A stretch of DNA of 64,000 bases from Toxorhynchites rutilus septentrionalis (taxonomy: Eukaryota; Arthropoda; Insecta; Diptera; Culicidae), in assembly GCF_029784135.1 (NCBI RefSeq), contig NC_073746.1, forward strand, positions 163,202,108-163,266,107, read 5' to 3'. Made by a program: the position numbers and the translations under genes. Each line of letters opens with the position of its first letter. Position 1 is the first letter of the stretch. This document shows, in pieces, positions 1-10,688 of the stretch. The notes below the pieces were generated by a model that saw nothing but the letters and a program-made list of their open reading frames with translations, was not told where the DNA came from and did no database searches.

Positions 1-587
1 AACAATATTGGATGACGATGCGTTCCTTGGGTGGACAACAGCAAGTATCTATTTGTTTGCCTAAAAGATGGGTAAGTAGGATTTCCGTAGCTCTGTTTAT
101 CATAAGAACACTTTTTGTATTTTTTTTAAGGACCACAACAACGGGCGACGAACGATAGCAAATGCCAGAGGTTCCTCAATTCATGCCATGGTTCGCTCGT
201 AATGCAAAACATTGGTGAGCGAACGACGCCGACAACGGGCTGTGTGCTATTTGGCACGGTCTGATCACAAATAACACTCGATTATTATGAATTTCTTCGA
301 AAGTTACGGGAAAGTTTGATACAATCAAATCTGTTGGTAAGACTGATTATTCGTATTGGCGTAGTTTCCATACCGAAATGGAAACGGAACGTTGCGAGGG
401 ATTTATTGATGGAGGATGGATAGTGGATAGTGGATAGTTTTCTGGATTTAACTCGGGAAATATATACGATGCATTGGGATTGCAGATCGACCGGGATGGA
501 ACTAAGAAGGAAGCGGCCGTAGATGATAAAATCAAGATTGTAGAAGACCTAACATGGACACATCAGGATGTCCAGTGTTGGTCATGA
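1..587 (+). pseudogene. DDB1: DDB1 C-terminal remnant, unit 1
   Basis: Remnant of the DNA damage-binding protein 1 gene, a large beta-propeller adaptor of CUL4 ubiquitin ligases. The window opens inside an exon encoding ILDDDAFLG; after a one-base frame change it continues as DNSKYLFVCLKDG and a GT donor at about 71. After an intron ending in tttttttttaag, blocks in shifting frames read [20 protein letters not shown], then [12 protein letters not shown] and GFIDG, then DDKIKIVEDLT before a stop at 585-587. These follow the order of the DDB1 C-terminus, which in animals ends near EELTRIH. Stops, at least four frame changes and a small ggatagtgg duplication show it is dead. A poly(A) signal aataaa lies at 651-656. 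DDB1 identity rests on recalled family sequence. Confidence 0.85.
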
Positions 588-734
588 TTATTGAATGAAT
601 GCTATCAGTTGTTGCTATAGTTGCGAAAAATAATTTCATGTTTGTAGGATAATAAAGAAATTCCAGTAAACGTATTGTTTACTACACATTATTTGAACTC
701 GAATAGTCATGAACGACGGATTTCTCAAAATTAT
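588..734. other. Convergent 3' intergenic stretch (unit 1)
   Basis: Short AT-rich segment between the DDB1 remnant and the convergent minus-strand gene end. It holds the DDB1 poly(A) signal (651-656, plus strand). The same segment recurs in units 2-5. No coding signal is seen. Confidence 0.6.
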
Positions 735-1200
735 CTATGAGTTTTATCAAAACTTTATTATTTTTGGGAAGAAACGTGGAACATTCAGGGCAAGAGCGGG
801 GATGTTGATCGAATCGTGATGCGTGTTTGGATTTGATGCTCTCTGAGTCGGTAGATATCAACCTGATTGCACTGCTGACGCTCCCTTGTATTCACTGTAA
901 GAAGAATATTGAAATATGTTATGAGATACAATTTGAATGAAATATAGTGATCAGGTATACCTATAAGGTTGGATATTTCCTAGCGTTTGTAACTTCTCAT
1001 CGGACTTGACACTATCAAGTGTCAAATCATATTCTGGAGAAATGTCGACCTTACGAATTAATAAATAGGTTAGTTGATCTTGGAATGCGATCATATTACT
1101 TATTCTTATTCGACAGCTTCTTTCGCTCAAGCTGATCCTGCAGCGCGATGCCTTTCTTGAACTCAACCGTGAACTGAAAGACCATTTGTAATGTCGAGGA
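735..1200 (-). pseudogene. 3' terminal exons of an unidentified minus-strand gene, truncated by the I element
   Basis: On the minus strand an open segment (about 1200 to 1100) reads LQMVFQFTVEFKKGIALQ followed by DQLERKKLSNKN. It meets a GT donor at 1099-1098, an intron of 205 bp ends in ttcttacag at 895, and the next exon continues in phase for EYKGASAVQSG with a TGA at 860-858. A poly(A) signal (aataaa, complement of 754-759) follows. Phase, splice sites and poly(A) signal together support real terminal exons. The upstream part is missing because the I element begins at about 1201. I do not recognise the protein. Repeated in every unit. Confidence 0.45.
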
Positions 1201-1341
1201 ATACTAGCTGCAGCACGGTAAGATCACGAGGCAGACGTACCGGTCATCGGGTAGGGGTCGAGCCTCCCTCGCAGTGCGTGATGATAAAAAAAACATTTTA
1301 GTGGTGTCTGGCAGTGATTGAGTAGCCGCTGGGCCGCCGCC

Positions 1342-2721
1342 ATGGTGGACGTCCCCGGCTCCGCACCTACGGTGTGGGGCCATAAAGGCGGTGCGAACTA
1401 CCGTAATATTCAAGGCAGTTATTCAGGAGCAACGTTACCAGAACATATGGATCCGGCTGGTGAACACGGTGAGCTTATTGTACTGCGCATTACTGGTGTT
1501 GGCGATGACGGTAAAGATAAGAATCTCCCCCCGCCCCTTTTCTCATTCGCAAATCTATTGAGAGCTGTGTTAAAGAAATCGAGGGCTTATGCCCTTAAAG
1601 TTCGTAATAAAAAAAGCGGAGGCTCTGTCACAGCTGACACAATTATCTGATGGTACAAACGTCAAGGTCACCTACCAAAAACACTTGAACAGCACCAAGT
1701 GTGTTGTTAGTTGCGCACAAACAATTAATATGTCGGAGGAGGACATTGTGGACTGCCTCAAAGACCAAAAAGTGGCAGCGACTAGCAGACTCAAACGACG
1801 GACCGGTCCAGACGCGATAGAAAACACTCCTGCGTTAATCCTGACAGTTAATGGTACATGTACACCTGAATTAATCTATTTTGGCTATCTGCGAGTAAGA
1901 ACGAGGCCGTATTACCCGTCGCCCATGCAATGCTTTAATTGCTGGGCATTTGGTCACACAAAAACAAAGTGTAGACAAAACACGCCAACCTGTGGGAATT
2001 GTTCCGTAACCCATGTGATTCCAGCGGAAGGAGGCAGTCCTGGATCGAAGAATAAATGACCTGGTGAAAAAAATAGAAGAAAAAGATCTTACCATCGCGA
2101 ACATGGCCGCTTCAATGGAGTTACAACGCATCGAGGCGTTAAAAAACACGGAGATGATCAAGTCTCTGGTGGATAAAATCGATCAGATGGCCAACACACT
2201 AGCGGCCATGGAGTAACGATTGACCCAGAAGGACAAAATCATCACTCTGCAACAGAAGAAGATATCTAGAGCCAGGTCATTATTGCCCCAAACAAAAAGT
2301 GGCGAAACATCCGGGTTAACAAAAGACACCCATTCCAGACCTTCCTCCTTGTTCAACACCCCTACATCCTCCCGACCGGCCAAATCCACAAGTATAATAC
2401 CACAAAACTCCAGCTTGGTCATCTACTCCGACTCCGACATAGAATCCATCGAACTAGATGACACGCTTATGAAAACACAATCTCCGTCTACACCAGTACT
2501 TCTTACCAGCTTACCAGCCTGGAGATCGAACTACAAATGCAACACCCTCGAATAAAAGAAAACCCGAATCCCCGCTTATACAACCACCGAAGAACATTCG
2601 TCAGAGATCGTCAACAGTAGGCAAGCAACCCGCCTTGCCTCCAGATAACACTCGACCCAATCAGCGATCAGACTCTCAATACCCACCGCCGACTAGTGGT
2701 AAGGACCGTCAGCCCAAATAG
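1342..2721 (+). pseudogene. I-element ORF1 (gag-like nucleocapsid), copy 1, frameshifted
   Basis: Nucleic-acid-binding ORF1 protein that would coat element RNA. The start is the ATG at 1342 in a near-ideal Kozak context (gccgccgccatggtg). The first frame gives MVDVPGSAPTVWGHKGG and runs to a stop near 1650; coding sense moves to another frame from about 1589 (MPLKFVIKKAEALSQLTQ). CCHC-type knuckles follow (CFNCWAFGHTKTKC at about 1930-1971, then CGNC), and another frame change follows them. A Ser/Pro/Thr-rich C-terminal part (about 2220-2555) and a last segment ending in a TAG at 2719-2721 complete it. At least three breaks, so no full product. Confidence 0.8.
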
Positions 2722-2783
2722 TGTTTCGTCCAACTCTTACCTCACCTGTCGCCAACCACTACTCCACCAATCAGCTCTCCGGT

Positions 2784-2979
2784 AAGGGTGGCAACACCTA
2801 TTCCCCGACGAACTACGTGGGAATTGTACCTGAACTCGGGACGCACAAGGGTGGCAACACCTGTTCCCTGCAGGACCACGTGGGACCAGCACCACAAATT
2901 GGGACGCACAAGGGCGGTAACGTCTATTCCCCGAAGGACTGCGTGGGAACTGCTTCAGATCTCGGGACGCACAAGAGTG
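2784..2979 (+). repeat. 63 bp tandem repeat (3 copies plus partial) between ORF1 and ORF2
   Basis: The sequence aagggtggcaacacctgttc recurs in varied form at 2784, 2847, 2910 and 2973, exactly 63 bp (21 codons) apart. It is open in two plus frames, as GTHKGGN-type and as RTRVATP-type repeats. The same array is in each copy, starting at about 13593, 24707, 43508 and 61473. Confidence 0.85.
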
Positions 2980-3468
2980 GAATCAGTGGAATCTCGTTCC
3001 ACGATCGATTTCACTGGAGTTTCTTCTTCCGACATTGTGCAACTTCCGTTACCCTGTGTCATTACCACCGAAGTATCCATCGCCAAATCACAAAGTAGCG
3101 CAGAGGATTGCAGTGACGCCGAACCGTTTTTTCCGCCGTCGGGTCAAGTGAACGAACGCTGGTTTAGAATTCTACTCCCAGTTCCCGAGCACCGCTGTCT
3201 CGTTCGACAATACCACATATCGTTACCATTGCGATCCTTCCAGCTGCCGACACAACACCATCCACAGTTGATGTCCCAATCCGCCGAAGATCCGCTCGTC
3301 TCGCCGCCAGGGCTAAGCCGGCCGCCACAACCACTCCACTTGAAGCTCATGCCATGCCTGTCTCGCCTATGCCAGCCGAAGCGAGGTCCGATGCCAATAT
3401 CTATGATGCATGGAGACGTAGCCGAGGAGATCCCACGCAAGCTATGGCCGGGAGTTTAAGCTCCCCAA

Positions 3469-6400
3469 ATGAACCTCACCATCTTTCCTCGGCTGCTTCC
3501 GAGTGGAATGGCTGCCCAACCTGTTATCGTCGGTGGAGTTCCACCGGGAATCATCACATCCAGTACCACTACATATCTGATTCCCCACCACACCGCCCAT
3601 CACCAGGAAAGTATGTCCACCAACACATCCACCAAGCTCGCTCTGCAATGGAACATCAATGGACTGTACAACAACTTGGGAGAACTGGAGACCCTTGACT
3701 GAGAGTTATGTCCGTCCATCATCGCACTCCAAGAGATAAATCGAGTTTCCCCAACAAACATACAGAAAATTGTCGGGGTTAAATTCCACTGGCACACTAA
3801 GCGGGGCTCCGTTTTGCAACACTCTGTTGCTTTGGGTGTCCGGAGAAACATTCTCCATTTGCGAAAAACAAATATCCACTGACCTGCCAATAATAGCCGT
3901 CCAAATCGAGGCCCCGATTCCGGTGACCATCATTTGTATATACCTGCCATGAGGCATAATCCCGGAACTACGACGGAAGCTGCTTGAGGCGTTAGCAAGC
4001 TTGGAGGACCCAAAAATCATCTTGGGGGACTTCAATGCTCATCACCGCAACTGGGGAATTCAAACACCAAATGTCAGAGGGAATATCATCGCCTACCTCT
4101 TGGAGGTGATGGAGCTCTCGGTCTTAAATGACGGCACTGACACTTTCCGTAGAGGTACGAGCAACACAGCCTTTGATATTTTAGCAGTTAATCTCAACTT
4201 GGTGGATAGGTTAGGGTGGAACAAAGCCGACGACATTCATGGCAGTGACCATCACCCGATAACCATCAGCTTCAACGGCCCGCCGCCGCTCGCAACTCGC
4301 AGACCAAGATGGATCTTCGAAAGAGCTGACTGGACAGCTTTTCAAACATCTTCCGACTTCTTGATATATAGAGACAACCCAACCACCTTTGCCACTTTCA
4401 ACAAAATCATTATGGAGGCGGCCGAAGCCTTCATCCCAAGAACGAAAACCACTCCGGGGAAGAAAGCGCTGCATTGATGGTCCGAGGACATCAAAGGGGA
4501 GGTCAAGAAGCGGAGAAAGTTTCTGCGTACGGCCAAACGACTACCAGCAGGAGACCCAATGAAGGAAGTTGCCATGAACAGGTATCGAGCGCAACATATC
4601 AGAGTACGGCGGTTAATCCGGAAGGTGAAGTTAGACAGTTGGACTGGTTTTCTAGAGTCTATCAACGAAAACCAGTCCTCTGCGGATCTTTGGCGCAAAG
4701 TAAACGCACTAAATGGGAAGAGAAGGTCACACAACCCCATTCGTCAAGGTATTACTAGGCTGTGTCTCCAACCTGCAGCGATCCGGTTGATACTTCGAAC
4801 ACGCTCGGTGAATATTTCGCGGGATTGTCCTCGATCTCCGAATATGAGCCCGATTTCATCCGTCGACAGGGAGCGGCTATCACTTCGGTCAGCAACTTTG
4901 TGGTCCCTGTGAGTCATCCTAATAATCCTCTAAATCGGAACTTCATCATCGAGGAACTTTCTGTCGCCCTATGTTCCGCAAAAAGTCAACTGGCCCTGAC
5001 GGTATCGGCTACAAGATGCTGAAACATGGAATACACACGAATTTCCCGAGGGTTGGAGACACAGCCTAGAAATACCTATACCTAAGGTCGGTCAAAGCAG
5101 CAACAACGTGAAAGGCTACTGTCCAATTTCCTTAACCTCCTGTTCATCCAAGATCCTGGAAAGAATAGCGAATAGGCGCCTGGTCACCTTTCTAACGGAA
5201 AATAGAAAATTGCACTATCAACAGTTCGCCTTCCGACCAGGTATGGGCACCAACAACAACTTCGCGACCCTCGGAGACGTGATAGCCGAAGCCAACAGGA
5301 ACCGTCAGCACATGTAGAGAACCTTTGAGGTCAAAATTGGTAACATCAGCTCCCGAGCTTTCCAAAAGGAAACAGGAGTACCTCAAGGTTCTGTCCTTGT
5401 CGTCACCCTCTTTCTCGTCGCCATGAGTAGCCTGTTCCAGGTCCTGCCTGGGAGAGTCTTCGTGTTTGTCTACGCGGACGACACTCTTTTGATGGCAGTG
5501 AGTGACACCCATAGGATTCCAAGCATCAGAATACAGGCAGCTACCAATGCCATCGGCCGGTGGGCGGCCGAGAGAAGATTTAGACTTTCAGCGCAGAAGA
5601 GCGACCATACAGACATCAGGGTCCCAACTCCAGGGTCAAGCTATACAAAAACAACATTCCCCGCCGGAAAACGCTAAAGATCCTTGGAGTGTTTGTTGAC
5701 CACAAACGTAACTTCCTCCGCCATTTCGAGGAAGTTAAGAACAGCTGTGCCACCCGGTTGAATCTATTGAAAACCATTTTCAAACCGCACCGAAGCAACA
5801 ACAGAAATATCCGGCTACAGGTGGCCAAAGCCATCATCAGCAGCCGCCTCACTTATGGCCTTGAACTGACGTGTTTGGCTGGAGACAAGCTCCCAAAATC
5901 TCTGGCACCGATTTACAACAAAGCACTACTGACTGTCTCCGGTCTCCTGCCAACACCAGCTGCCTCTGTCTGCGCTAAAATTGGAGAACCTCCTTTCGAT
6001 CTAATCACAGACTCGGCGATCGTAGTCAGGACTGCCAGTTTCTTGTCAAAAACTAGCGGTAGAGGGGAGACCCACCTAACCGCCCTTAGCAACACGATCC
6101 TGCAGCGTTTGGCGCATCCCAACCTCCCCCCGGTGGCAAAACAATCCTGGTTTGGTGCGAACGACTGGAGGTTCCCAACTGTTCTCGTCGAGAACGGTAT
6201 TCGGGACAACTTTCGAGCCGGGACGTGCTCGATCGGTCTGCTAGAATATTTCAAGGCCATCATAGCGGAAAAATACCGTCTCCACGAGATCAGATACTCG
6301 GACGGCTCAAAAGGACCATCGGGAGTTGGATTTGGGGTGAGCGATAATAAGAATAGTCTGATTTCCAGCAAGAAACTCGCGGACATCTGCCAGGTCTTCT

Positions 6401-7050
6401 CGTCCGAAGTGGTCGGCATCATCGAGGCAACTACAACTTCATCTTCCAAGCCGTTGTTGGTCGTCTCCGATTCGGCAAGCGCCATTGATGCCATCGGTGC
6501 GACCACGTCCAAACATCCATGGGTACAGGCCATCAGGAAGTATATATTGCCCGACACTGTGCTCATGTGGGTCCCCGGACACAACGGCATCGCAGGGAAT
6601 GAAGCGGCTGACCGGTTTGCCGGAATCGGTCACACAAGACCGTTCTTCATTCGGGATGTGCCGCTTGACGATGTGAAGTTGTGGATCTCCAACTCTTTCC
6701 GCACCTTTTGGACCGAAAGGTGGTTCGCAGAGAGGAGGCAGTTCCTCAGAAAAGTCAAGGGCACTATTATCAGGTTTGACGATGTTAAAGGAACGAATCC
6801 TGTCCAGACTGAGGACCGGTCACTGCTCGGTCTCACACGGATTCAATAGAGGACCCTCCCATCTACTCTGCGACCTCTACCAAATCCACAACTCCGCGAA
6901 CACTTCTTGTGTGGTTGCCCGAAATTTGATGATCTGCGAAACCTTCATGGAATCAGCGGGAGTGTAAGAGACATCTTAAGGGACGATCCAGCAAGAGTAG
7001 CACCGCTTGTCTGCTACCTAAAAGATGCAGAACTATTTTTTAAGATCTAG
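3469..7050 (+). pseudogene. I-element ORF2 (endonuclease, RT, RNase H), copy 1, defective
   Basis: Polyprotein for target-primed reverse transcription. From the likely ATG at 3469: endonuclease with WNINGL (about 3649), LQEIN, GDFNAHHRNWG and GSDHHP motifs to about 4270; RT with KGYCPISL, FRPGMGTNNNF and a YADD box at 5471-5482; RNase H with YSDGS (Asp codon at 6301), SDSASAID and GNEAADRFAG; and a Cys-rich C-terminus ending in a TAG at 7048-7050. Damage: stop after ETLD at 3700-3702 (other copies have Arg there), several frameshifts, a 123 bp in-frame loss of RT motif A at about 5313-5320 and a 10 bp deletion near 6792. Cannot encode active RT. Confidence 0.85.
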
Positions 7051-7379
7051 CGTCTGAACAATGGATCAGACAAGAAGATCCTTGTTCCTTCCCCTCCACG
7101 ATGAAGGGGAATAAGAACGCTTCGGCATCTTCAACGGCACGGATTCCTCTCCACTGGCCTGGAGCCATGGGTCGAGGACATCCTTGCCATCTGGTCCAAC
7201 AAGCAAACAGCAAGTTCTTCGTTAAGTTATGTTTCGCAAAAGGATTTTTATTTGTTTAATTTTTACGTCCAATTTTTATGTGATAATTTTATGTGCAATC
7301 TGTTCCCAACGAAACCTTGCGCCAATGCAGTCGATAAAGAGGCGAACCAGCCCAGGAGGCTGAAAACCTCTCAAAAAAA

Positions 7380-7718
7380 TCCTATTCGTTCGAAAATCAG
7401 AATAAGGGTGATAAACGAGCGACTTAAAAAAATAACAACGTAGTTCTACGTCAACAATGCGGTCGTATCTTGGACATAACCTCCTATAACTTTTTTCTTT
7501 CTATTATACAAGCGTTCAATCATAAAACTATTGCATAGCATGGAGAAACGATATGGATAAATGGGAAAAAATTTAATGAAACAGTATAAATTACATATTA
7601 AAGAAGTTTATTTCAAATTAACAATTCATTTATTGAACAACAAAAGTTAGAAACAAAATTTCAAAAAAGTGTCATTGTCCAAAAATACACGCTCTGTAGG
7701 ATTCGCCTGGATCGTCTA
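7380..7718 (-). other. 3' flank of geminin-like gene (unit 1)
   Basis: AT-rich 340 bp between the I-element tail and the minus-strand stop codon. On the minus strand, AATAAA signals (complement of about 7608-7614 and 7629-7634) lie 85-110 bases beyond the stop, fitting a 3' UTR end. A 14 bp palindrome, acgtagttctacgt, lies at about 7437-7450. The equivalents are 18336-18674, 29335-29673 and 55249-55587. Confidence 0.55.
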
Positions 7719-8811
7719 TCATCTATCATTGGAAAGGAAATCGCTCGCTTGGTCCATCATCTGTGAGAAATAAATAATAATGTTACAAATTTGTAAATCA
7801 TATAACTTTGAAATAAATACTCATGTCACATATCCTGTCTGTCATTTGTTGATAGCTGAGTCATCCGAAAAGGGCAACCCTAGCCAATAAGGCTCTCAGA
7901 AACTCAGAAAGAAACAAGAGAAAGAAATATTAGTAATATTTTAAACGAAAAAACGAAAAAATAAATAAATAAAATATGAACTGGTAATAATAAATCAAAT
8001 CCGCAACAGTATATAGAAAGATATAAAAAATAAATGCATGTGGAATAAAACAAAACTACAGAAAATGTAGTACGACAATAACAATAAATAAATAGAATGA
8101 AATCATCCAAAGATCAAATGTTCCTTATGGAAAAAATAATAAACTGGTAACAATAAAATAAATCCGCTACAGTATATAGAAAGATATAAAAAAATGAATG
8201 CAACAAAAAACGAAACCAATATGTACAATAGAACTCGCAACAACAACAAAAAATCAAACAATAAATATTTAACAACTAATAACTCTGTCATCCGATCCAT
8301 ATATGCTTTAAGGGAAAAGCGACTGCGCCACCTCGCCTACCATAAGGATTATAAATTTAAAACAACATCGCTTTAGAAACTTTACCTCTTTCTCAGCTTT
8401 CAGTCGTCGATTTTCCTGCCGCAATTTTATATTTTCCGCTTCCATCCTCCGAAGTTCTCCTATAAGATTCCTGTTCTGGACAATCATATATTCCAACTCC
8501 GTTGCATCTACTGGTTCCCAGTAGTACAAATCTTCATCATCATCGACAAAAATTGTTTCACTGGGCACCAGTGGCGGAGGAACTTCATCCTCGATCATCA
8601 CTTCGTTTTGATGCATCTGGATCCGAATTGGCTGTAAATAAAAGTTTTGTTAACACTGTACACACTCAGAAATATTTTTTCCTACCTTGATATCTTCATT
8701 CTGTGGTTTTCCACTACGTATTTCATAACTTCCTGGTTCGCGGTTGGCCCAAGAACGCGTTGGAACCCTCAAGCTGACTGGAATCCTCGATGTAACGGTA
8801 CCTCGCTTCAT
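7719..8811 (-). CDS. Geminin-like coiled-coil protein, 137 aa, three exons (unit 1)
   Basis: Exons on the minus strand: 8811-8686 (42 codons, from a CAAAATG start), 8631-8386 (82 codons) and 7760-7719 (13 codons plus TGA), all in phase 0 with GT/AG introns of 54 and 625 bp. The product has a basic N-terminus (MKRGTVTSRIPVS), an acidic patch (FVDDDEDL), then YYWEPVD leading into a coiled coil with heptads (LIGELRRMEAENIKLRQENR) and ends ASDFLSNDR. YW-x2-V followed by an acidic/basic coiled coil and a downstream A-x2-L resembles the geminin/multicilin dimerisation region; geminin blocks Cdt1 in replication licensing. The family call is inference; splice structure and open frame are direct. Exon 1 has Ile where units 2-4 have Arg (SYEIRSG versus SYERRSG). 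An in-frame upstream ATG at 8889 is possible. Confidence 0.6.
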
Positions 8812-9441
8812 TTTGTGTGGTGATGGGATTATAACTGCTTCTCTCTTGATAATTATAATCCTCAGTGGAGAAAATGTTTGCATCAACACAATGCTTGCTT
8901 CGATTGAATCAAAACTTGGAAAATGGCACTAGCCTGCTTTGCACTGTTTTTTTTATCTCGTTATTGTATCTTACATTATGTGAAAAATGACTTTGGTGTG
9001 ATTTTGAAGTTGATGAAACATAAAATTAATAGTTACTGATTCTTAATTAGTTTTTAGATACTAAAAATGAAATGTTATTTTTCAACAATATAGGATCGGA
9101 GTTTAACAATTGTTTCTTGTTACGATCAAGCAAAAGCTATAAATAATTAATTTATTGGATAATCATGGATTTTCTTTTCGGTTCTGTTACCATATCGCAT
9201 ATTTAACATAGTAATCTATTGCTTTGTTTGCAAACTGCGGTAACGAAATATTTTATGTATTTTCCTAGAATTTGAAAAAGTATGTGACTACAAAATGGTC
9301 TGTAACGAAAATGAAATCTGACATCCCTACCAACAACCGAAGGAACGAACCGTACAGAATACCAATCCCAAAATACCAATACACCTTCTTGAAACCACAT
9401 CACTTTTGCAAGTGTCAAAACAGTGCCGAAATTATTGACGT
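8812..9441. promoter_or_regulatory. Divergent intergenic region between geminin-like gene and p115 remnant (unit 1)
   Basis: About 630 bp between the minus-strand start codon and the donor of a putative p115 5' UTR exon. The left two thirds are AT-rich; the right end holds the likely noncoding first exon. Because the genes diverge, this should hold both promoters, but I see no firm TATA or initiator element. Equivalents: 19768-20394, 30767-31399 and 56681-57313. Confidence 0.4.
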
Positions 9442-9536
9442 GTAAGTTTCTTATCACATCAACAATTGGCAGCGAAAACTGTCTGTTTCTATGAAAAAAT
9501 ATTTAATTTCCTCCTGACAGTAGTAAATATTCGCTG

Positions 9537-10520
9537 ATGAACTTTATAAAAAGTGGTTTGCAGTCAGTGCTGGGTTCTCAGGAACCTGGGGCGCTGCAAA
9601 GTGGTGCCAAAACTGTATGAAACAACGAAATTTGGGTCAGAAACTCATTCTAAACCTTTGAAATTATTATGCCCCTCTGGAACAGGTAGAACAAGTGAGT
9701 GCTTCGACACTACTCGAGGATCGCCGCGATGCTTGCAGAGCGCTCAGGGCTCTTTCGAAAAAAATATCGCGTGGAAGTGGGAGCCCAAGGTATGCACGCT
9801 CTTCTCCAAGTCATGGAAATGGATAGAGCCGATCCGGAGATAATTGGGTACTGCTTGGACACCCTCTGTCATATCACTTCTCAGGAACAGTTCGAAGAAG
9901 ACAACCCGGACAACCCAAGCGTGACGGTCAACATAGGAGAACAATTTACGGAGATGTTCCTCAAGTCGAACGAGAATGTGAGCTTGATTTTGAATTGTCT
10001 GGAAGAGTACGATTTTTGGGTTCGCTGGTCGGCTATTAAGTTGTTGACCAGTTTGTTAGCGAACAAAACGAAGGACATACAGGAAATCGTTCTTGTTAGC
10101 CCAATGGACGTTTCCAAGTTGATGGATTTGCTGGTTGACAGCCGAGAAGTTATTAGAAATGATGTATTGCTACTGTTGATACAGCTTACCAAAGGAAACG
10201 CAAACATCCAAAAAATTGTAGCTTTTGAAAATGCTTTTGATCGATTGTTTGATGTTATCAAGGAGGAAGGATGCGCAGATGGTGGAATTGTCGTGGAGGA
10301 TTGTTTATTTCTGATGATGAACTTGCTTAAAAACATTCCCAGTAATCAGCAGTTCTTCAAAGAAGGATCCTACATCCAGCGGTTGGCGCCAATGTTTGTT
10401 ATTTCACAGGTTTCGTCACTAACTTCCGGTCAACTTTTGTGCGTGGGACTGTTCAGCAACCATCCGCTCTCCAATTGGTTCTCGGCTGTTTCTTTAGCGC
10501 ATGCCCTCATTGTTAGTTAA
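9537..10520 (+). pseudogene. p115/Uso1 vesicle tethering factor remnant (unit 1)
   Basis: Remnant of the gene for Golgi tether p115 (Uso1), whose N-terminal armadillo-like head is recognisable. A 5' UTR intron (9442-9520) precedes the ATG at 9537. Exon 1 encodes MNFIKSGLQSVLGSQEPGAL to 9614; a 71 bp intron (9615-9685, gtatga to aacag) follows; exon 2 reads VEQVSASTLLEDRRDACRAL. Then a run of seven A (six expected) shifts the frame, and coding sense continues as KYRVEVGAQGMHALLQVM through VRWSAIKLLTSLLANKT, SREVIRNDVLLLL, AFENAFDRLFDVI and NQQFFKEGSYIQRLAPMF. There it jumps to SSLTSGQLLC and NWFSAVSLAHAL, which lies about 190 residues further on in animal p115, and stops. The junction ttgttatttcacag looks like an intron acceptor, so a deletion probably ran from the exon into an intron. 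No coiled-coil tail is present. Confidence 0.85.
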
Positions 10521-10688
10521 GCGAGAAGGTAATCATGTTGAGTTCAATGGCCGAGTATTGGCTAACTTCAATTCAACCGTACGATAGTATGATAAGGATT
10601 TGCGACATGAATGTAGCCATTGTAATATCGTGTTGGCATTATATTGTAGAACCAATGGTAAACTAGATTAATGTTCTTTTTCGAACAG

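Larger units (their letters stand above)
1201..7379 (+). mobile_element. I-clade (mosqI-like) non-LTR retrotransposon, copy 1
   Basis: Non-LTR element with a GC-rich 5' region, a gag-like ORF1 with CCHC knuckles, and an ORF2 with apurinic-type endonuclease, reverse transcriptase and RNase H; that order with RNase H is typical of the I clade. The 3' end is a short A-rich tail; in this copy it is ctctcaaaaaaa, whereas units 2-4 have ctctcaaataaagaataacaaaaaaa. The 5' boundary is approximate and no target-site duplication could be identified. It interrupts an unknown minus-strand gene. Both ORFs are broken by frameshifts and by a deletion of RT motif A. Confidence 0.88.

Noticed and set aside
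5913..6590. 225-codon minus-strand open frame opposite RNase H, repeated in other copies
   Set aside because: Shadow of the ORF2 plus-strand frame; no domain features, and it breaks with ORF2 indels.
7437..7450. Palindrome acgtagttctacgt as a regulatory site
   Set aside because: Present in every unit but short, with no partner site or known factor; not enough to call.
7904..8300. Hydrophobic minus-strand open frames (FLYLSIYCCGF types) as membrane proteins
   Set aside because: They lie in the A-rich intron 2 of the geminin-like gene; the hydrophobicity comes from T-rich minus-strand sequence and a duplicated segment.
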